A stretch of DNA of 64,000 nucleotides from Flammeovirgaceae bacterium UBA1842 (GTDB lineage: Bacteria; Bacteroidota; Bacteroidia; Cytophagales; Cyclobacteriaceae), in the NCBI GenBank assembly GCA_002338655.1, contig DDIU01000021.1, positions 57,398 to 121,397 of the forward strand. Reading direction: 5' to 3'. The translations under genes were made by a program, and so were the position numbers. A model generated the notes under the pieces. That model worked only from the letters and a program-made list of their open reading frames with translations, ran no database searches and was not told the origin of the DNA. Every line of letters starts with the position of its first letter. Position 1 is the first letter of the stretch. Below are positions 8,640-18,334 of the stretch, piece after piece.

Positions 8640-9908
8640 ATGCGATATAATCCCAGTTTGATAGTATTTACAGCTATAATTTGCTTTGCGTTTGATGCCA
8701 ATTGTCAAACCGTAAGAAGGCCATATAATAGGGATTCTTTAAAAAGGGCCAACTTAATCCATAATCAGGAAATAGCTCAAAAAAGATTGGTTAAATATGC
8801 CACATTAGAAGGTGCTGATTCTATTCGCTTATTAAATTTATCCAATGCCAATTTGGATGAAATCCCATCCTTTGTCTATTCTTATCCAAATCTTAAAAGC
8901 CTCGATCTATCCCATAATAATATTACATCACTCCCTTCCAGATTAAATGAATTAAAGGAATTGAAATCTATTATTTTAATAGATAACCATCTGGCAACAA
9001 GACGTTTAAAAATCAAGAAGAATAAAAATATCGAAAGGCTTAATCTGGAAAATAATGGTTTGACAAGATTACCCAGGCAAGTGAAAAGGCTAAAAATGTT
9101 AAAAGAATTAAATCTTGCCGATAACAACTTTAGCAAGTTCCCCAAACGCCTCAAAAGAAATAAGGATTTAGATGCCTTAAAGCTTAGTAAGAACAAAATT
9201 TCACTTTTAAATCAGCGTTACAAAAGGCTTACTGGCATTTCAAAACTTAGGTTGAATACCTGTGGTATTGATTCATTGCCACCCTCCTTTTTTGATTTGG
9301 TAAATTTAACAGATCTGCAACTGGCAGAAAACAACATTCGGACACTTCCAAACAGTATCAGTAAACTTGAAAAATTGGAGGGGCTAATGCTTTATAAAAA
9401 TCAACTGAGCCAATTGCCAGATGGGTTGTTCGATTTATATAACCTCAAACAGGTGGATTTATATTACAACAAGATTGAGATTGTAAATCCTGATATTAAA
9501 AAACTGGTAAATCTGGAAGTACTCTATCTTTCTAACAATTTGCTTTATTCGTTGCCTGATGAAATTGGTGAATTAATAAACCTGAAAAGACTTTATATAC
9601 ATCACAACAGATTAAGCTACCTTCCAAACACCATAAATAAATTACAGCACCTTGAGGTTTTACGGATTAACGACAATTTCTTCAGTAGTCTTTCGCAGGA
9701 ATTGTTTGAACTTAGAAGTTTGAAGAATCTCGATTTTTCTAATAATCAGGTCACTACCATACCACTAGAAATACAACAGTTGACCCAACTTGATTTACTT
9801 TATTTTCAACAAAATCCGATAGATAAAAAAAGCAGAAAGAATATTCATCTCAACGAGATTGTCAACGCTTTCAGGGAGCGGGGAGTTATTGTAAATTATA
9901 GTGAATAA
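8640..9908 (+). CDS. Exported leucine-rich-repeat protein
   Basis: The 422-residue protein has a Sec signal peptide (about residues 1-22) followed by roughly 14 leucine-rich repeats of about 23 residues with the pattern LxxLxLxxNxLxxLPxxLxxL, running almost to the C-terminus. No catalytic domain, transmembrane anchor or T9SS sorting domain is visible, so it is probably periplasmic or surface-associated and a binding scaffold. It is divergent from gyrB. Its last 13 bases overlap the 3' end of the convergent CoA-binding gene. The ligand cannot be read from the sequence. Confidence 0.8.
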   Translation: MRYNPSLIVFTAIICFAFDANCQTVRRPYNRDSLKRANLIHNQEIAQKRLVKYATLEGADSIRLLNLSNANLDEIPSFVYSYPNLKSLDLSHNNITSLPSRLNELKELKSIILIDNHLATRRLKIKKNKNIERLNLENNGLTRLPRQVKRLKMLKELNLADNNFSKFPKRLKRNKDLDALKLSKNKISLLNQRYKRLTGISKLRLNTCGIDSLPPSFFDLVNLTDLQLAENNIRTLPNSISKLEKLEGLMLYKNQLSQLPDGLFDLYNLKQVDLYYNKIEIVNPDIKKLVNLEVLYLSNNLLYSLPDEIGELINLKRLYIHHNRLSYLPNTINKLQHLEVLRINDNFFSSLSQELFELRSLKNLDFSNNQVTTIPLEIQQLTQLDLLYFQQNPIDKKSRKNIHLNEIVNAFRERGVIVNYSE

Positions 9909-10264
9909 GCCCCCGTTCTTAAGAGAACAAGGGTACAGGCCTCCTCAGTATCTATCCCCTCCTCTTGGGCCTTTTTCTGAAATTCCTGATTTTCTGTTCC
10001 CGGATTAAACAATATGCGCTTCGGCTTTAAACTTAATATATAGTCGTACCATTCAGGCTGATTTTGAGGCCCTATATAAAGCGTAACAGTGTGTACATTA
10101 TCTACAGCTGGTTTTTCCCGTAGGTTCAAAATAGCTACCCCTTGTACTTTTCCGGACTTAATTCCTATAGGAACTATTTCGTGTCCATTTTCCACTAACA
10201 TTTGAGCGGCCAAATAGGCATAGCGCGTAGGGTTGGTAGTTGCCCCAATGATAACTGTTTTCAT
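9896..10264 (-). CDS. CoA-binding domain protein (YccU-like)
   Basis: A 122-residue Rossmann-fold protein of the stand-alone CoA-binding family. MKTVIIGATTNPTRYAYLAA holds the nucleotide-binding turn, and LFNPGTENQEF is the conserved second motif. The substrate is unknown for the family. The start is ATG 10264, overlapping the stop of the upstream flavoprotein gene as ATGA; an upstream in-frame TTG is not needed. The coupling to the flavoprotein suggests a shared transcript. Confidence 0.8.
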   Translation of the reverse strand: MKTVIIGATTNPTRYAYLAAQMLVENGHEIVPIGIKSGKVQGVAILNLREKPAVDNVHTVTLYIGPQNQPEWYDYILSLKPKRILFNPGTENQEFQKKAQEEGIDTEEACTLVLLRTGAYSL

Positions 10265-11841
10265 TCTTTCCAATGTTTGCTTAAATACTGTTTAATTACT
10301 GCCTCAGCGCATCGTTCTCCGTCCATGGCAGCAGACACAATGCCACCTGCATAGCCGGCACCTTCCCCACATGGGTACAGCCGCTGCAGCTTAACGTGTT
10401 CAAGCGTCATATTGTTCCTTGGTATCCTCACGGGCGATGAGGTCCTGCTTTCTACCCCTACTATTTGAGCATCATTCGTCAGATAACCATTCATGGTTTT
10501 CCCAAAAGCCCTAAAAGCCTGCCGTAAGCGGGTGGTAATAGATTCAGAAAGCAGTTCGTCCATGTTTACCGAAGCCAATCCTGGTTGATAGGAGGTATCA
10601 AGCAATGAAGAAGACTGTTTTTTATTGACAAAATCCACCAATCGTTGTGCTGGGGCCGTCTGATCCCCACCAGCTATTTTGCAGGCCAATTGCTCTACCT
10701 CTCTTTGCATGTGCATGGCCGCCAATTCTCCATATTGACTATAATGCTTAAAGTCTTCCGGTTCTATAGCCACTACTATACCTGAATTCGCAAATTGACT
10801 GTCTCGCCTGGACGGGCTCATGCCATTGACCACAATTTCGCCAGGAGCAGTAGCGGAAGGCACTATAAATCCTCCAGGGCACATGCAAAAGGAGAATACA
10901 CCGCGTTTTTCACCTTCATACATCGTTTGCCTTACCAATGAATAGGATGAAGCCGGTAAATAGTCGCCCCGGTCTCCTTTACAACTATATTGTATTTTGT
11001 CAATTAAAGACTGTTGGTGCTCTACCCTAACCCCAAGTGCAAATGGTTTAGCCTCAATAGTAATTTCCTTCTTTTGCAAAAGCTCAAAAATGTCCCTTGC
11101 TGAATGCCCAGTAGCTAAGATTACTGCCTCTCCATTGATTTTTTCCCCATTATCAAGGACAACACCTTTTAGTTCGTCACTATTAATATTAAAATCGACC
11201 ACTTTAGAGTCAAATCGAACTTCACCGCCCGCTGCTCTTATGGTTTCCCGCAATGCTTCAACTATTTTGGGCAGCTTGTTAGTGCCAATGTGGGGATGGG
11301 CATCATATAATATTTCCTTCCGTGAACCATGGGCAACAAAAATCTCTAAAATCCGGTGCAGGTCACCTCGTTTTTTTGATCTTGTGTACAATTTACCATC
11401 AGAATAAGTACCTGCTCCACCTTCACCAAAACAATAATTGGAATCTGGATTTACAATGTGCTCTTTATTAATGGCTGCCAGGTCCCTCCTTCTCTGTTTT
11501 ACATCCTTGCCTCTCTCAAGTACAATGGGTTTTACCCCATATTCAATTAACCGCAATGCAGCAAATAGTCCTGCAGGCCCACTACCCACCACAATAACCT
11601 GAGGGCCAGAACTTACATTTGGGTATTCAAAATTTTCAAATGGATTGGCAGGAACCGATTCGTGATGATAAACTTCTGCAGTAATATTTACCAAAACATT
11701 AGACTTACGTGCGTCTATCGATCGTTTCTGGATCTGCACCTCAGAGGCCTCTCCAAGTCCGGATTTTTTGATAATTATTTTTTCTAACTGATCAGAAAAT
11801 GCCTCTTCCGGGCGCAATCGTAGTTGTACGGTTCTTTTCAA
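10261..11841 (-). CDS. FAD-dependent dehydrogenase of the COG2509 type
   Basis: The 526-residue flavoprotein has a short N-terminal domain, then the dinucleotide-binding motif VIVVGSGPAGLFAALRL near residue 85, GEGGAGTYSDGKLYTR, and a C-terminal FAD motif around LYPCGEGAGYAGGIVSAAMDG. These fit the uncharacterised FAD-dependent dehydrogenases related to BaiN/HI0933. Substrate unknown. The start is TTG at 11841, since no ATG occurs before the conserved region. It is translationally coupled to the CoA-binding gene downstream and follows the MORN gene by 26 bases. Confidence 0.82.
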   Translation of the reverse strand: MKRTVQLRLRPEEAFSDQLEKIIIKKSGLGEASEVQIQKRSIDARKSNVLVNITAEVYHHESVPANPFENFEYPNVSSGPQVIVVGSGPAGLFAALRLIEYGVKPIVLERGKDVKQRRRDLAAINKEHIVNPDSNYCFGEGGAGTYSDGKLYTRSKKRGDLHRILEIFVAHGSRKEILYDAHPHIGTNKLPKIVEALRETIRAAGGEVRFDSKVVDFNINSDELKGVVLDNGEKINGEAVILATGHSARDIFELLQKKEITIEAKPFALGVRVEHQQSLIDKIQYSCKGDRGDYLPASSYSLVRQTMYEGEKRGVFSFCMCPGGFIVPSATAPGEIVVNGMSPSRRDSQFANSGIVVAIEPEDFKHYSQYGELAAMHMQREVEQLACKIAGGDQTAPAQRLVDFVNKKQSSSLLDTSYQPGLASVNMDELLSESITTRLRQAFRAFGKTMNGYLTNDAQIVGVESRTSSPVRIPRNNMTLEHVKLQRLYPCGEGAGYAGGIVSAAMDGERCAEAVIKQYLSKHWKE

Positions 11842-11867
11842 AGTGGTAAGGTTTTTATCCTTAAATG

Positions 11868-13673
11868 TTATCTGCGTGCGCCAAAGGTGAATATATGTCC
11901 AAAGTTGACCCCGAATGTAAATGCAAAGGTAACATCTCCTTGATCTAGTTTATCAAAAGCATTACCATATCTTTCATCATAATCAAAATTTCTGTACCCA
12001 GAGCCTGCACCAATAAAGGCATCGATTGTAAAACCTTTGGAATGTGTGTCTTGCATAAGCCTGTAACCCAGAAGTATCATATACTCAATGCGCTGTTCGG
12101 AGGCACTGGTGCGAATCACATTATCCGGGGACATCGTAATGGGGACATTCGCAAAATGACTTTCGTTGGTAAACCTGATCTCATGACCAAAATACCACAA
12201 TGAAATGTCGTTATTGGTCTTGTTGTAAAACTTTTGCCTTATACTGATGCTATATCCTTGAGTGAAAACGTCATTTAACGGAATCTCATAGTCATTGGAA
12301 AAAAATGGGTCGCGAATACCTTCAAACTCAAATTCATGGCCGAGCCGTTCTTGCATATAAAACTCCATGCCCACTGGTAGTCTTCCAATAAAGGTAGCCA
12401 ATGGGTTTACACTAATGATCAGGCCCTGAAACTCGTTGATTTTGGATTCAAAATAACGGAAACGGTTCTTTTTGAATTTATATGCACCAACACCATATTG
12501 TCGGGTTGTCCTTGGCTTTTTTACCACTTCAGGTTTCTCGATGGGCTCATCATAAATAGGCTTATAATACCCAGATAAGGTGCCATCATTTTTATACAAT
12601 TCCCATCTTCCCACTTTCTGACCGTTATCGATGACACCTTTGGTCTGCAGTGTGCCATCAGGATAATAGCCATAATACACACCACGGCCATTTGTAAATT
12701 TACACTCTCCTTCCAGTTGACCATTTTCATAAAAATATTTCCAAATACCTTCACTTTTCTCGTCTTGAATAGTCCCTGTCAGCCGAAGTTTGCCACTCTT
12801 GAAATACTCCTTATACTCACCTGTGCCCGCATCAAAATCAGCTTCACCTTTATTAGTGCCATCCTCATAAAATAGTCCCCAATATCCTGCTTTTTTCCCA
12901 TCAAGAAACTCCCCTTTCGAGCTGATTTGACCATTTTCATAATAATAAATCCATTCGCCATTGGAAGCACCATTTTTATAATTCCCTTGCGCAGATTCCT
13001 GACCGTTTTCATAATAAAACCGCCAGTTGTCAATTCGTTTACCATTATGAAACAGCCCCTCAGCCTGTTTTTTACCACTTGGGTAGTAGTATTTCCACAA
13101 GCCCACATTTTGAGCCCCTGATTTGGGCCCCTGGGCTTTTTTCTCCCCGGTAGAATAATATTCTGTATACCGGCCTTTATCATAAGTATAATCTATGTCC
13201 CCTTTCACATTCCCGTCCTCATAATACTCAGTCCATTGGCCTTCCCGTTTGTTATTTACAAATACGCCTTTCTCTTTAAGTTTGCCACTTTCGTAATAAA
13301 TCTTCCACTCCCCCCGTCTTTTCTGATTGCTGATCTCACCTTCCATACTCTTTTGACCATTTTCAAAAAAGTATTCCCAGTACCCATCGCTTGAATTGCG
13401 CTTCACCACTCCGCGCATTTTTTGCTTACCGGTTTCATAGTAGAAATTCCACTCCCCAAAAGTTTCATTATTGCTAAATTGCCCTTCAGATTCGGTGTGA
13501 CCGTTGAGATAGTAAGACAGATATTTGCCTTCTAAAATATTGGAGATTGTATCTTTTACATAATACATCTCTTTCAGCTTGCTCTTGTCTTCATCGTGAT
13601 AGACATATCGCAAAACCTGACCATGGAGGGCAGGTGTGATAAAAAAAATGATATATAAGAGCCTCTTTGTCAT
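11868..13673 (-). CDS. Exported 14-repeat MORN protein with C-terminal outer-membrane-like domain
   Basis: The 601-residue protein has a Sec signal peptide (residues 1-18). From about residue 45 to 380 it carries 14 MORN_2-type repeats of about 23 residues (for example GEWKIYYESGKLKEKGVF and GLWKYYYPSGKKQAEGLF). The last 190 residues are a different domain, with alternating strands and aromatic residues like a small barrel (ISVNPLATFIGRLPVGMEF). The start is ATG 13673; the in-frame TTG two codons upstream is less likely. Related YwqK-type repeats are often labelled antitoxins in databases, but nothing here supports that role. Probably envelope-located; function unknown. Confidence 0.75.
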   Translation of the reverse strand: MTKRLLYIIFFITPALHGQVLRYVYHDEDKSKLKEMYYVKDTISNILEGKYLSYYLNGHTESEGQFSNNETFGEWNFYYETGKQKMRGVVKRNSSDGYWEYFFENGQKSMEGEISNQKRRGEWKIYYESGKLKEKGVFVNNKREGQWTEYYEDGNVKGDIDYTYDKGRYTEYYSTGEKKAQGPKSGAQNVGLWKYYYPSGKKQAEGLFHNGKRIDNWRFYYENGQESAQGNYKNGASNGEWIYYYENGQISSKGEFLDGKKAGYWGLFYEDGTNKGEADFDAGTGEYKEYFKSGKLRLTGTIQDEKSEGIWKYFYENGQLEGECKFTNGRGVYYGYYPDGTLQTKGVIDNGQKVGRWELYKNDGTLSGYYKPIYDEPIEKPEVVKKPRTTRQYGVGAYKFKKNRFRYFESKINEFQGLIISVNPLATFIGRLPVGMEFYMQERLGHEFEFEGIRDPFFSNDYEIPLNDVFTQGYSISIRQKFYNKTNNDISLWYFGHEIRFTNESHFANVPITMSPDNVIRTSASEQRIEYMILLGYRLMQDTHSKGFTIDAFIGAGSGYRNFDYDERYGNAFDKLDQGDVTFAFTFGVNFGHIFTFGARR

Positions 13674-13718
13674 AAACAAGAGTTAAATATACTCATTATT
13701 AGCTTATTAGGCTCTTTT

Positions 13719-14684
13719 TTATTTATGTAAAATCTCTTTCATCACCCAGCTTTTACCCCACTCCTCCTGCTCTTGAGCAGTCCATAACTCTGGGAAAAAG
13801 ATGATTTTTTGAAATCTCGGAGGTAGGTATTTTTGCCAGTTAGTACCACCGGTAGCCGCTATATCTTCAGGATCCTTTTGTAGATATCGGACTGCCGATT
13901 TATAATGAACCAAAGGCCATTGTACATTTACATAAGCATCAAATGACCGGAGTACCTCAATCACTTCATCATTTTTAGTTTTGCTAAAATGCTTTTGATA
14001 AATTTTAAGCAGGTTTTTGTCTTTGAATTTGGTAGCTCGCTCCAAAAAATCATCGTTGTATTTCTCTTCAAACTGACGAAGTGTTAATGTTTTTTTGCCA
14101 CTTGAAAGCTCTGTCGCGCCACTTCTCCAATATATTTTATCAATTAACTTTTCAATGGGATCATCTGCCTTTAGTTGGCTTCTCGATTGTGGGTCAACTA
14201 GGTTTATCAGGTTGGTAGCACTTATTTCTATTAATCTATATTGTCCGGATTGGAATCCACTTGCTGGCAATAAGGACATTCTAAACTTCAAAAATTGATC
14301 TTTGTCCATGCCGTCCACCATTATGGCAAAAGAACTTTCGAGCACTTTGAAATAGCCGTTGATCCGCTTCATTCTAGTAATAAAAAATGCAGGGTCTATT
14401 ACTTTGTCTTCTGTACAGATTTGATCTATCTCATGGAGAATAAGTTTAAAAAACAGCTCAGTATGTTGATGATAGGTGATAAAAATCATTTCATCTTTAA
14501 GGCCCGTTTTTGGGTTTTGAAGACTGAGTAAGGTATCTAAATGTATATAATCCCAATAAGTGAGGAAATCGCTATGAAGAAGCCCATCAAGGTAAGAAGA
14601 CAGGTCTTGACCCATCACCTCATATTTTTGCTCCAGTTTTTTAATTTGCTCTACTATTTTGGGGTCAATTTCTGACTTATGCAT
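13719..14684 (-). CDS. kynA: Tryptophan 2,3-dioxygenase family protein
   Basis: A 321-residue heme dioxygenase that opens the indole ring of L-tryptophan to N-formylkynurenine. The family landmarks are YWDYIHLDTLLSLQNP, the HQHTELFFKLILHE helix, FRMSLLPASGFQSGQYRLIE, and a C-terminal VHYKSA...TGGTNWQKYLP segment that holds the probable heme-ligand histidine and substrate-binding TGG. The C-terminal loop differs from the usual GTGGSSG, so this is the Bacteroidota branch of the family. It is divergent from glutaryl-CoA dehydrogenase, an enzyme further down the same catabolic route in many bacteria. Confidence 0.85.
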   Translation of the reverse strand: MHKSEIDPKIVEQIKKLEQKYEVMGQDLSSYLDGLLHSDFLTYWDYIHLDTLLSLQNPKTGLKDEMIFITYHQHTELFFKLILHEIDQICTEDKVIDPAFFITRMKRINGYFKVLESSFAIMVDGMDKDQFLKFRMSLLPASGFQSGQYRLIEISATNLINLVDPQSRSQLKADDPIEKLIDKIYWRSGATELSSGKKTLTLRQFEEKYNDDFLERATKFKDKNLLKIYQKHFSKTKNDEVIEVLRSFDAYVNVQWPLVHYKSAVRYLQKDPEDIAATGGTNWQKYLPPRFQKIIFFPELWTAQEQEEWGKSWVMKEILHK

Positions 14685-14715
14685 GGGTGTTTTACAATAT
14701 ATGTTTAACCTTGCG

Positions 14716-14723
14716 TAAATTTG
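14716..14723 (+). promoter_or_regulatory. -7 promoter element for glutaryl-CoA dehydrogenase
   Basis: TAAATTTG matches the Bacteroidota -7 consensus exactly and lies 29 bases upstream of the ATG at 14753. Only a poor -33 element (TTTA around 14691) precedes it. Confidence 0.4.
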
Positions 14724-14752
14724 AATTTTTAATACGAATAACCCAAATATAG

Positions 14753-15967
14753 ATGTCTACAACAGCCACAACCAAATCGAATAAAAAGTCAAGTAATGAT
14801 TTATTTGAATCTCCTGACTTTTATAATCTAGATGACTTACTGACAGAAGAGCATATCCTTATTAGGAGTTCTATCAGGGATTTTGTAAAGAAGGAGATAA
14901 CTCCTTCCATTGAAGAATGGTGTCAAAATGCACATTTCCCTTATGAGATTGTTAAGAAATTTGGTGATGTGGGAGCATTTGGCCCCACTATTCCCTTAGA
15001 GTATGGAGGTGGTGGATTAGATTATATTTCATACGGCCTTATCATGCAAGAAATTGAGCGAGGGGACTCAGGTATGCGTTCTACAGCTTCCGTTCAAGGC
15101 TCTTTGGTAATGTACCCAATCTATAAATTTGGTAGCGAAGAGCAAAGAAAGAAATATTTGCCAAAGCTGGCTTCTGGCGAGTTTTTAGGATGTTTTGGGC
15201 TGACAGAGCCTGACCACGGGTCTAACCCAAGTGGAATGGTGACCAACTACAAAGACATGGGGGATCATTACCTGCTTAATGGTGCGAAGATGTGGATTTC
15301 CAATTCACCCAAGTCAGATATAGCGGTAGTATGGGCCAAGAATGAGGAAGGTCGAATCCATGGTTTGATTGTTGAACGCGGAATGGAAGGCTTTACCGCA
15401 CCAGAAACACATGGTAAATGGTCACTTCGTGCAAGTTGTACTGGTGAGTTGGTTTTTGATAACGTAAAAGTGCCTAAAGAGAATCTACTTCCTGGCAAAA
15501 GTGGTTTGGGCGCACCGATGATGTGCCTTGATTCTGCCCGTTATGGCATTGCCTGGGGAGCTATTGGAGCAGCAATGGATTGTTATGAATCAGCAAGAAG
15601 GTATGCTGCTGAAAGGATCCAATTTGGAAAACCTATTGGCTCGTTTCAATTAATGCAGAAAAAATTAGCTGAAATGCTAACCGAGATTACCAAAGCACAG
15701 TTATTGAACTGGAAATTGGGTAAAATGATGGATGAAGGGAAAGCCACTACACCCCAAATATCAATGGCAAAAAGAAACGCTGTGGAAATGGCCTTGAAAA
15801 TAGCCCGTGAAGCACGACAAATGCACGGTGGTATGGGCATTACAGGTGAATACCCGATGATGCGCCACATGATGAACTTAGAATCGGTAGTTACTTATGA
15901 AGGAACTCATGACATTCATTTGTTGATATTAGGAGCCGAGATTACAGGGATACCTGCTTTTCAGTAA
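14753..15967 (+). CDS. gcdH: Acyl-CoA dehydrogenase, probably glutaryl-CoA dehydrogenase
   Basis: The 404-residue flavoenzyme would convert glutaryl-CoA to crotonyl-CoA in lysine and tryptophan breakdown. Signs of the GCDH subgroup are the substrate-binding MRSTASVQGSLVM segment, FGLTEPDHGSNPSGM, and the C-terminal TYEGTHDIH with the probable catalytic base Glu383; the acyl-CoA dehydrogenase fold is complete. A stretch of about 15 Ser/Thr/Lys-rich residues precedes the fold. It ends at a strong terminator. Divergence from tryptophan dioxygenase supports GCDH over a generic short-chain acyl-CoA dehydrogenase. Confidence 0.87.
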   Translation: MSTTATTKSNKKSSNDLFESPDFYNLDDLLTEEHILIRSSIRDFVKKEITPSIEEWCQNAHFPYEIVKKFGDVGAFGPTIPLEYGGGGLDYISYGLIMQEIERGDSGMRSTASVQGSLVMYPIYKFGSEEQRKKYLPKLASGEFLGCFGLTEPDHGSNPSGMVTNYKDMGDHYLLNGAKMWISNSPKSDIAVVWAKNEEGRIHGLIVERGMEGFTAPETHGKWSLRASCTGELVFDNVKVPKENLLPGKSGLGAPMMCLDSARYGIAWGAIGAAMDCYESARRYAAERIQFGKPIGSFQLMQKKLAEMLTEITKAQLLNWKLGKMMDEGKATTPQISMAKRNAVEMALKIAREARQMHGGMGITGEYPMMRHMMNLESVVTYEGTHDIHLLILGAEITGIPAFQ

Positions 15968-15982
15968 ATAAACTGAGATTAT

Positions 15983-16022
15983 AAAAAAAGCCAGGTTATT
16001 AAAAATAACCTGGCTTTTTTTT
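15983..16022 (+). terminator. Strong intrinsic terminator after glutaryl-CoA dehydrogenase
   Basis: A perfect stem of up to 18 bp (15983-16000 against 16004-16021) with GC core GCCAGG/CCTGGC, loop AAA, and a run of eight T on the plus strand. A-run and T-run flank both sides, so it could also serve the convergent DUF1573 gene 120 bases away. Confidence 0.9.
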
Positions 16023-16143
16023 GTGCAATGGAGCTAAATAGGAACTACCAAACTACTGCTAGGTGTCTTCATCTAACATACTGATAATCAACATTTTCAC
16101 TAGAAATCAATCAAACACATCATCAATTACAAAAATCAATTCA

Positions 16144-17229
16144 CTACTCCTCCAAATAAGCCTTCACAGTAACACGAAGTGTTGAGGATCTAGGATCGTT
16201 TGAATAAAGGGTAATGGATTTTTGCTGATTCCCTCTCCTATCCTCAGGATCAAAGGATACTTTTAAAGTGGCACTCTTACCGGATTTAATTTTTTCCGAG
16301 TCTAATATACCCTTTAAACAGGTGCAATTAGGGCTCACTTTATGAATAACCAGATCAGAAAGCCCAGTATTGGTAATAATAAATTCTTTGGTAACAACAT
16401 TTCCTTGCCTCACCCTTCCAAAATCATGTGTATCTTCATTAATACTCACACGGGGGGCATTTAAAACTTCTTCCTGACTCATAGCACCAAAATATTCAAG
16501 TATAGTGGCGAAAACAGAAACTTGTTTTGCGGCAGATTCGCCTGCTTCATTGGTATAAAAAGTAATCCCGTCATTCATATAGCCATAATCATTTTTTAGG
16601 CTTCCATCATAAATGACTTTAATTACCCCTTCCGATTTAGGAGCCAATATTTTAGGTTCAAATGTTAACCGAATATAGTTGGGAGCATCATATTTGTCCA
16701 AAAATGTGACTGGCTTATCTGACTGAATATAAACCCTAAAGCCTTGCTGTGATGCCTCTTTATTGATATATACTTTGCCCATGTTAAATGTAGCGTATTT
16801 CAATCTTAAAGCTCCTATTTCCGTGCCCAATTCTTCAGCAATGGATTTCGTTTTAGGAATCACCTCACCGCGTATGTATAACTTGATCGGTTCTTTAAGG
16901 TTAGTAGTAACTGTCAGGCTCTTATTAAAAGCTCCAGGACGGTTAGCTGGGTTATATTGCGCTTGAATTTGCCCCATTTCGCCAGGCAAAATAGGCACTT
17001 TTGTCCATGAGGGTGTAGTGCACCCACATGAGGCTTGTACCCCCACTATCTGAATGGGTTCTTCACTGTTATTTTTAAACGAAAATTCATGAATAATGGG
17101 GCCATCAGCCTCGTTTACCTTCCCGAAATCATAAGTGGTTTCTAAAAAGGAAATGGACTCCACTTGTTGGGCAAACGATTGCCCCGATAAGAAAATAAAC
17201 ACTAGAATTATTCTGAATTTCACACTCAT
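16144..17229 (-). CDS. Exported DUF1573 repeat protein
   Basis: I place the start at ATG 17229, which gives a 361-residue protein beginning with a clean signal peptide (MSVKFRIILVFIFLSGQSFA). An open frame 24 codons longer would bury the signal peptide. Two DUF1573 domains are visible, each with strand-rich sequence and the diagnostic cysteines: QASCGCTTPSW in the first, SPNCTCLKG in the second. They are separated by a related Ig-like region. DUF1573 proteins are abundant, uncharacterised exported proteins of Bacteroidota. It is divergent from trpS. Confidence 0.85.
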   Translation of the reverse strand: MSVKFRIILVFIFLSGQSFAQQVESISFLETTYDFGKVNEADGPIIHEFSFKNNSEEPIQIVGVQASCGCTTPSWTKVPILPGEMGQIQAQYNPANRPGAFNKSLTVTTNLKEPIKLYIRGEVIPKTKSIAEELGTEIGALRLKYATFNMGKVYINKEASQQGFRVYIQSDKPVTFLDKYDAPNYIRLTFEPKILAPKSEGVIKVIYDGSLKNDYGYMNDGITFYTNEAGESAAKQVSVFATILEYFGAMSQEEVLNAPRVSINEDTHDFGRVRQGNVVTKEFIITNTGLSDLVIHKVSPNCTCLKGILDSEKIKSGKSATLKVSFDPEDRRGNQQKSITLYSNDPRSSTLRVTVKAYLEE

Positions 17230-17365
17230 GCCTTTGAATATTTTGAGCCCTAAATTTATAAAAACCATATCGCATATATAATGAATAGCACTATATATCA
17301 ACCTAAAACAATCAATTTATTTATCATTGTGGCACTATTTATCTTTATTTGCACAAAACATAATT

Positions 17366-18334
17366 ATGGCTAGAATATTAACAGGCATTCAAAGTAGTGG
17401 TCGTCCACATTTAGGTAATTTATTGGGCGCAATTATACCGGCTATAGAGCTTTCTAGAGACAGTAAGAATGAGTCACTGTTCTTTATTGCTGATTTACAT
17501 TCGTTGACTACCATTAAAGATGCTGAGCTTAGACGGGACAATATCAATGCGACTGCTGCTGCTTGGTTGGCTTTTGGTTTTGATACCTCTAAGGATATAT
17601 TCTACAGACAGTCAAGAATACCTGAAGTCTGTGAGTTGACCTGGTACCTAAGCTGCATTACTCCTTATCCTATGTTGGCCAATGCCCATTCTTTCAAAGA
17701 AAAATCAGATAAGTTGGCCGATGTAAATGCCGGTCTATTTACCTACCCAGTATTAATGGCTGCTGATATCATTATGTACGATGCTAATTTTGTGCCTGTG
17801 GGAAAGGATCAAAAACAACATTTGGAAATAGCACGCGACATCGCAAGTACATTTAATAATCAATTTGGAGAGACTTTTGTGTTGCCTGAGCCAAAAATTG
17901 ACGAATCTGTAATGACCATCCCCGGAACTGACGGGCAAAAAATGAGTAAGTCATATGGCAATACCATTAATATTTTTCTTGATGACAAGTCATTGCTAAA
18001 GCAAATTAAGACGATTCAAACAGATAGTACGCCACTCGAAGAGCCGAAAGATCCTGATACTTGCAATGTTTTCAATTTATACAGACTTATTGGAGCTGAT
18101 GATCAGGTCGCTGACCTTAGAAGTAAATATTTAGCCGGTAATTTTGGCTATGGCCATGCTAAACAAGCTCTTTTTGATTTGATTATTGATAAATATAAAG
18201 AACCAAGGTCTATCTTCAATCACTATATGGATCACCCGGAAGAACTTGACAATAAACTAAAAGAAGGTGAAGAAAAGGCTAGGGTAATAGCCCGCACCGT
18301 ATTAAATAAAGTAAGGAACAAACTAGGCTATTAA
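17366..18334 (+). CDS. trpS: Tryptophanyl-tRNA synthetase
   Basis: The 322-residue class I aminoacyl-tRNA synthetase charges tRNA-Trp. The start is ATG 17366 (MARILTGIQSSGRPHLGN), where the HIGH-type motif PHLGN begins at the normal distance; 13 codons of open frame upstream are not conserved in character. The KMSKS loop is GQKMSKSYGN near residue 192. The length is usual for bacterial TrpRS. It converges with the next gene, their stops overlapping by 4 bases. Confidence 0.95.
   Translation: MARILTGIQSSGRPHLGNLLGAIIPAIELSRDSKNESLFFIADLHSLTTIKDAELRRDNINATAAAWLAFGFDTSKDIFYRQSRIPEVCELTWYLSCITPYPMLANAHSFKEKSDKLADVNAGLFTYPVLMAADIIMYDANFVPVGKDQKQHLEIARDIASTFNNQFGETFVLPEPKIDESVMTIPGTDGQKMSKSYGNTINIFLDDKSLLKQIKTIQTDSTPLEEPKDPDTCNVFNLYRLIGADDQVADLRSKYLAGNFGYGHAKQALFDLIIDKYKEPRSIFNHYMDHPEELDNKLKEGEEKARVIARTVLNKVRNKLGY

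Noticed and set aside
8882..9196. 104-residue frame antisense to the LRR gene
   Set aside because: Leucine/serine-rich composition is what an antisense reading of LRR codons gives; no start context or neighbours support it.
9910..9933. Short hairpin at the end of the CoA-binding gene (GTTCT TAAG AGAAC)
   Set aside because: Only five base pairs with partial extension, inside coding sequence, and no T-run; too weak to call as a terminator.
12521..13183. Two open frames on the same strand inside the MORN gene
   Set aside because: They are frame-shifted shadows caused by the repeated codons of the MORN array; the main frame has the signal peptide and repeat consensus.
11868..13673. Antitoxin label for the MORN protein
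   Set aside because: Database MORN_2 proteins are often called antitoxins, but there is a signal peptide and no toxin gene nearby.
17230..17301. 24-codon extension of the DUF1573 gene
   Set aside because: It would place residues ahead of a typical signal peptide that starts cleanly at ATG 17229.
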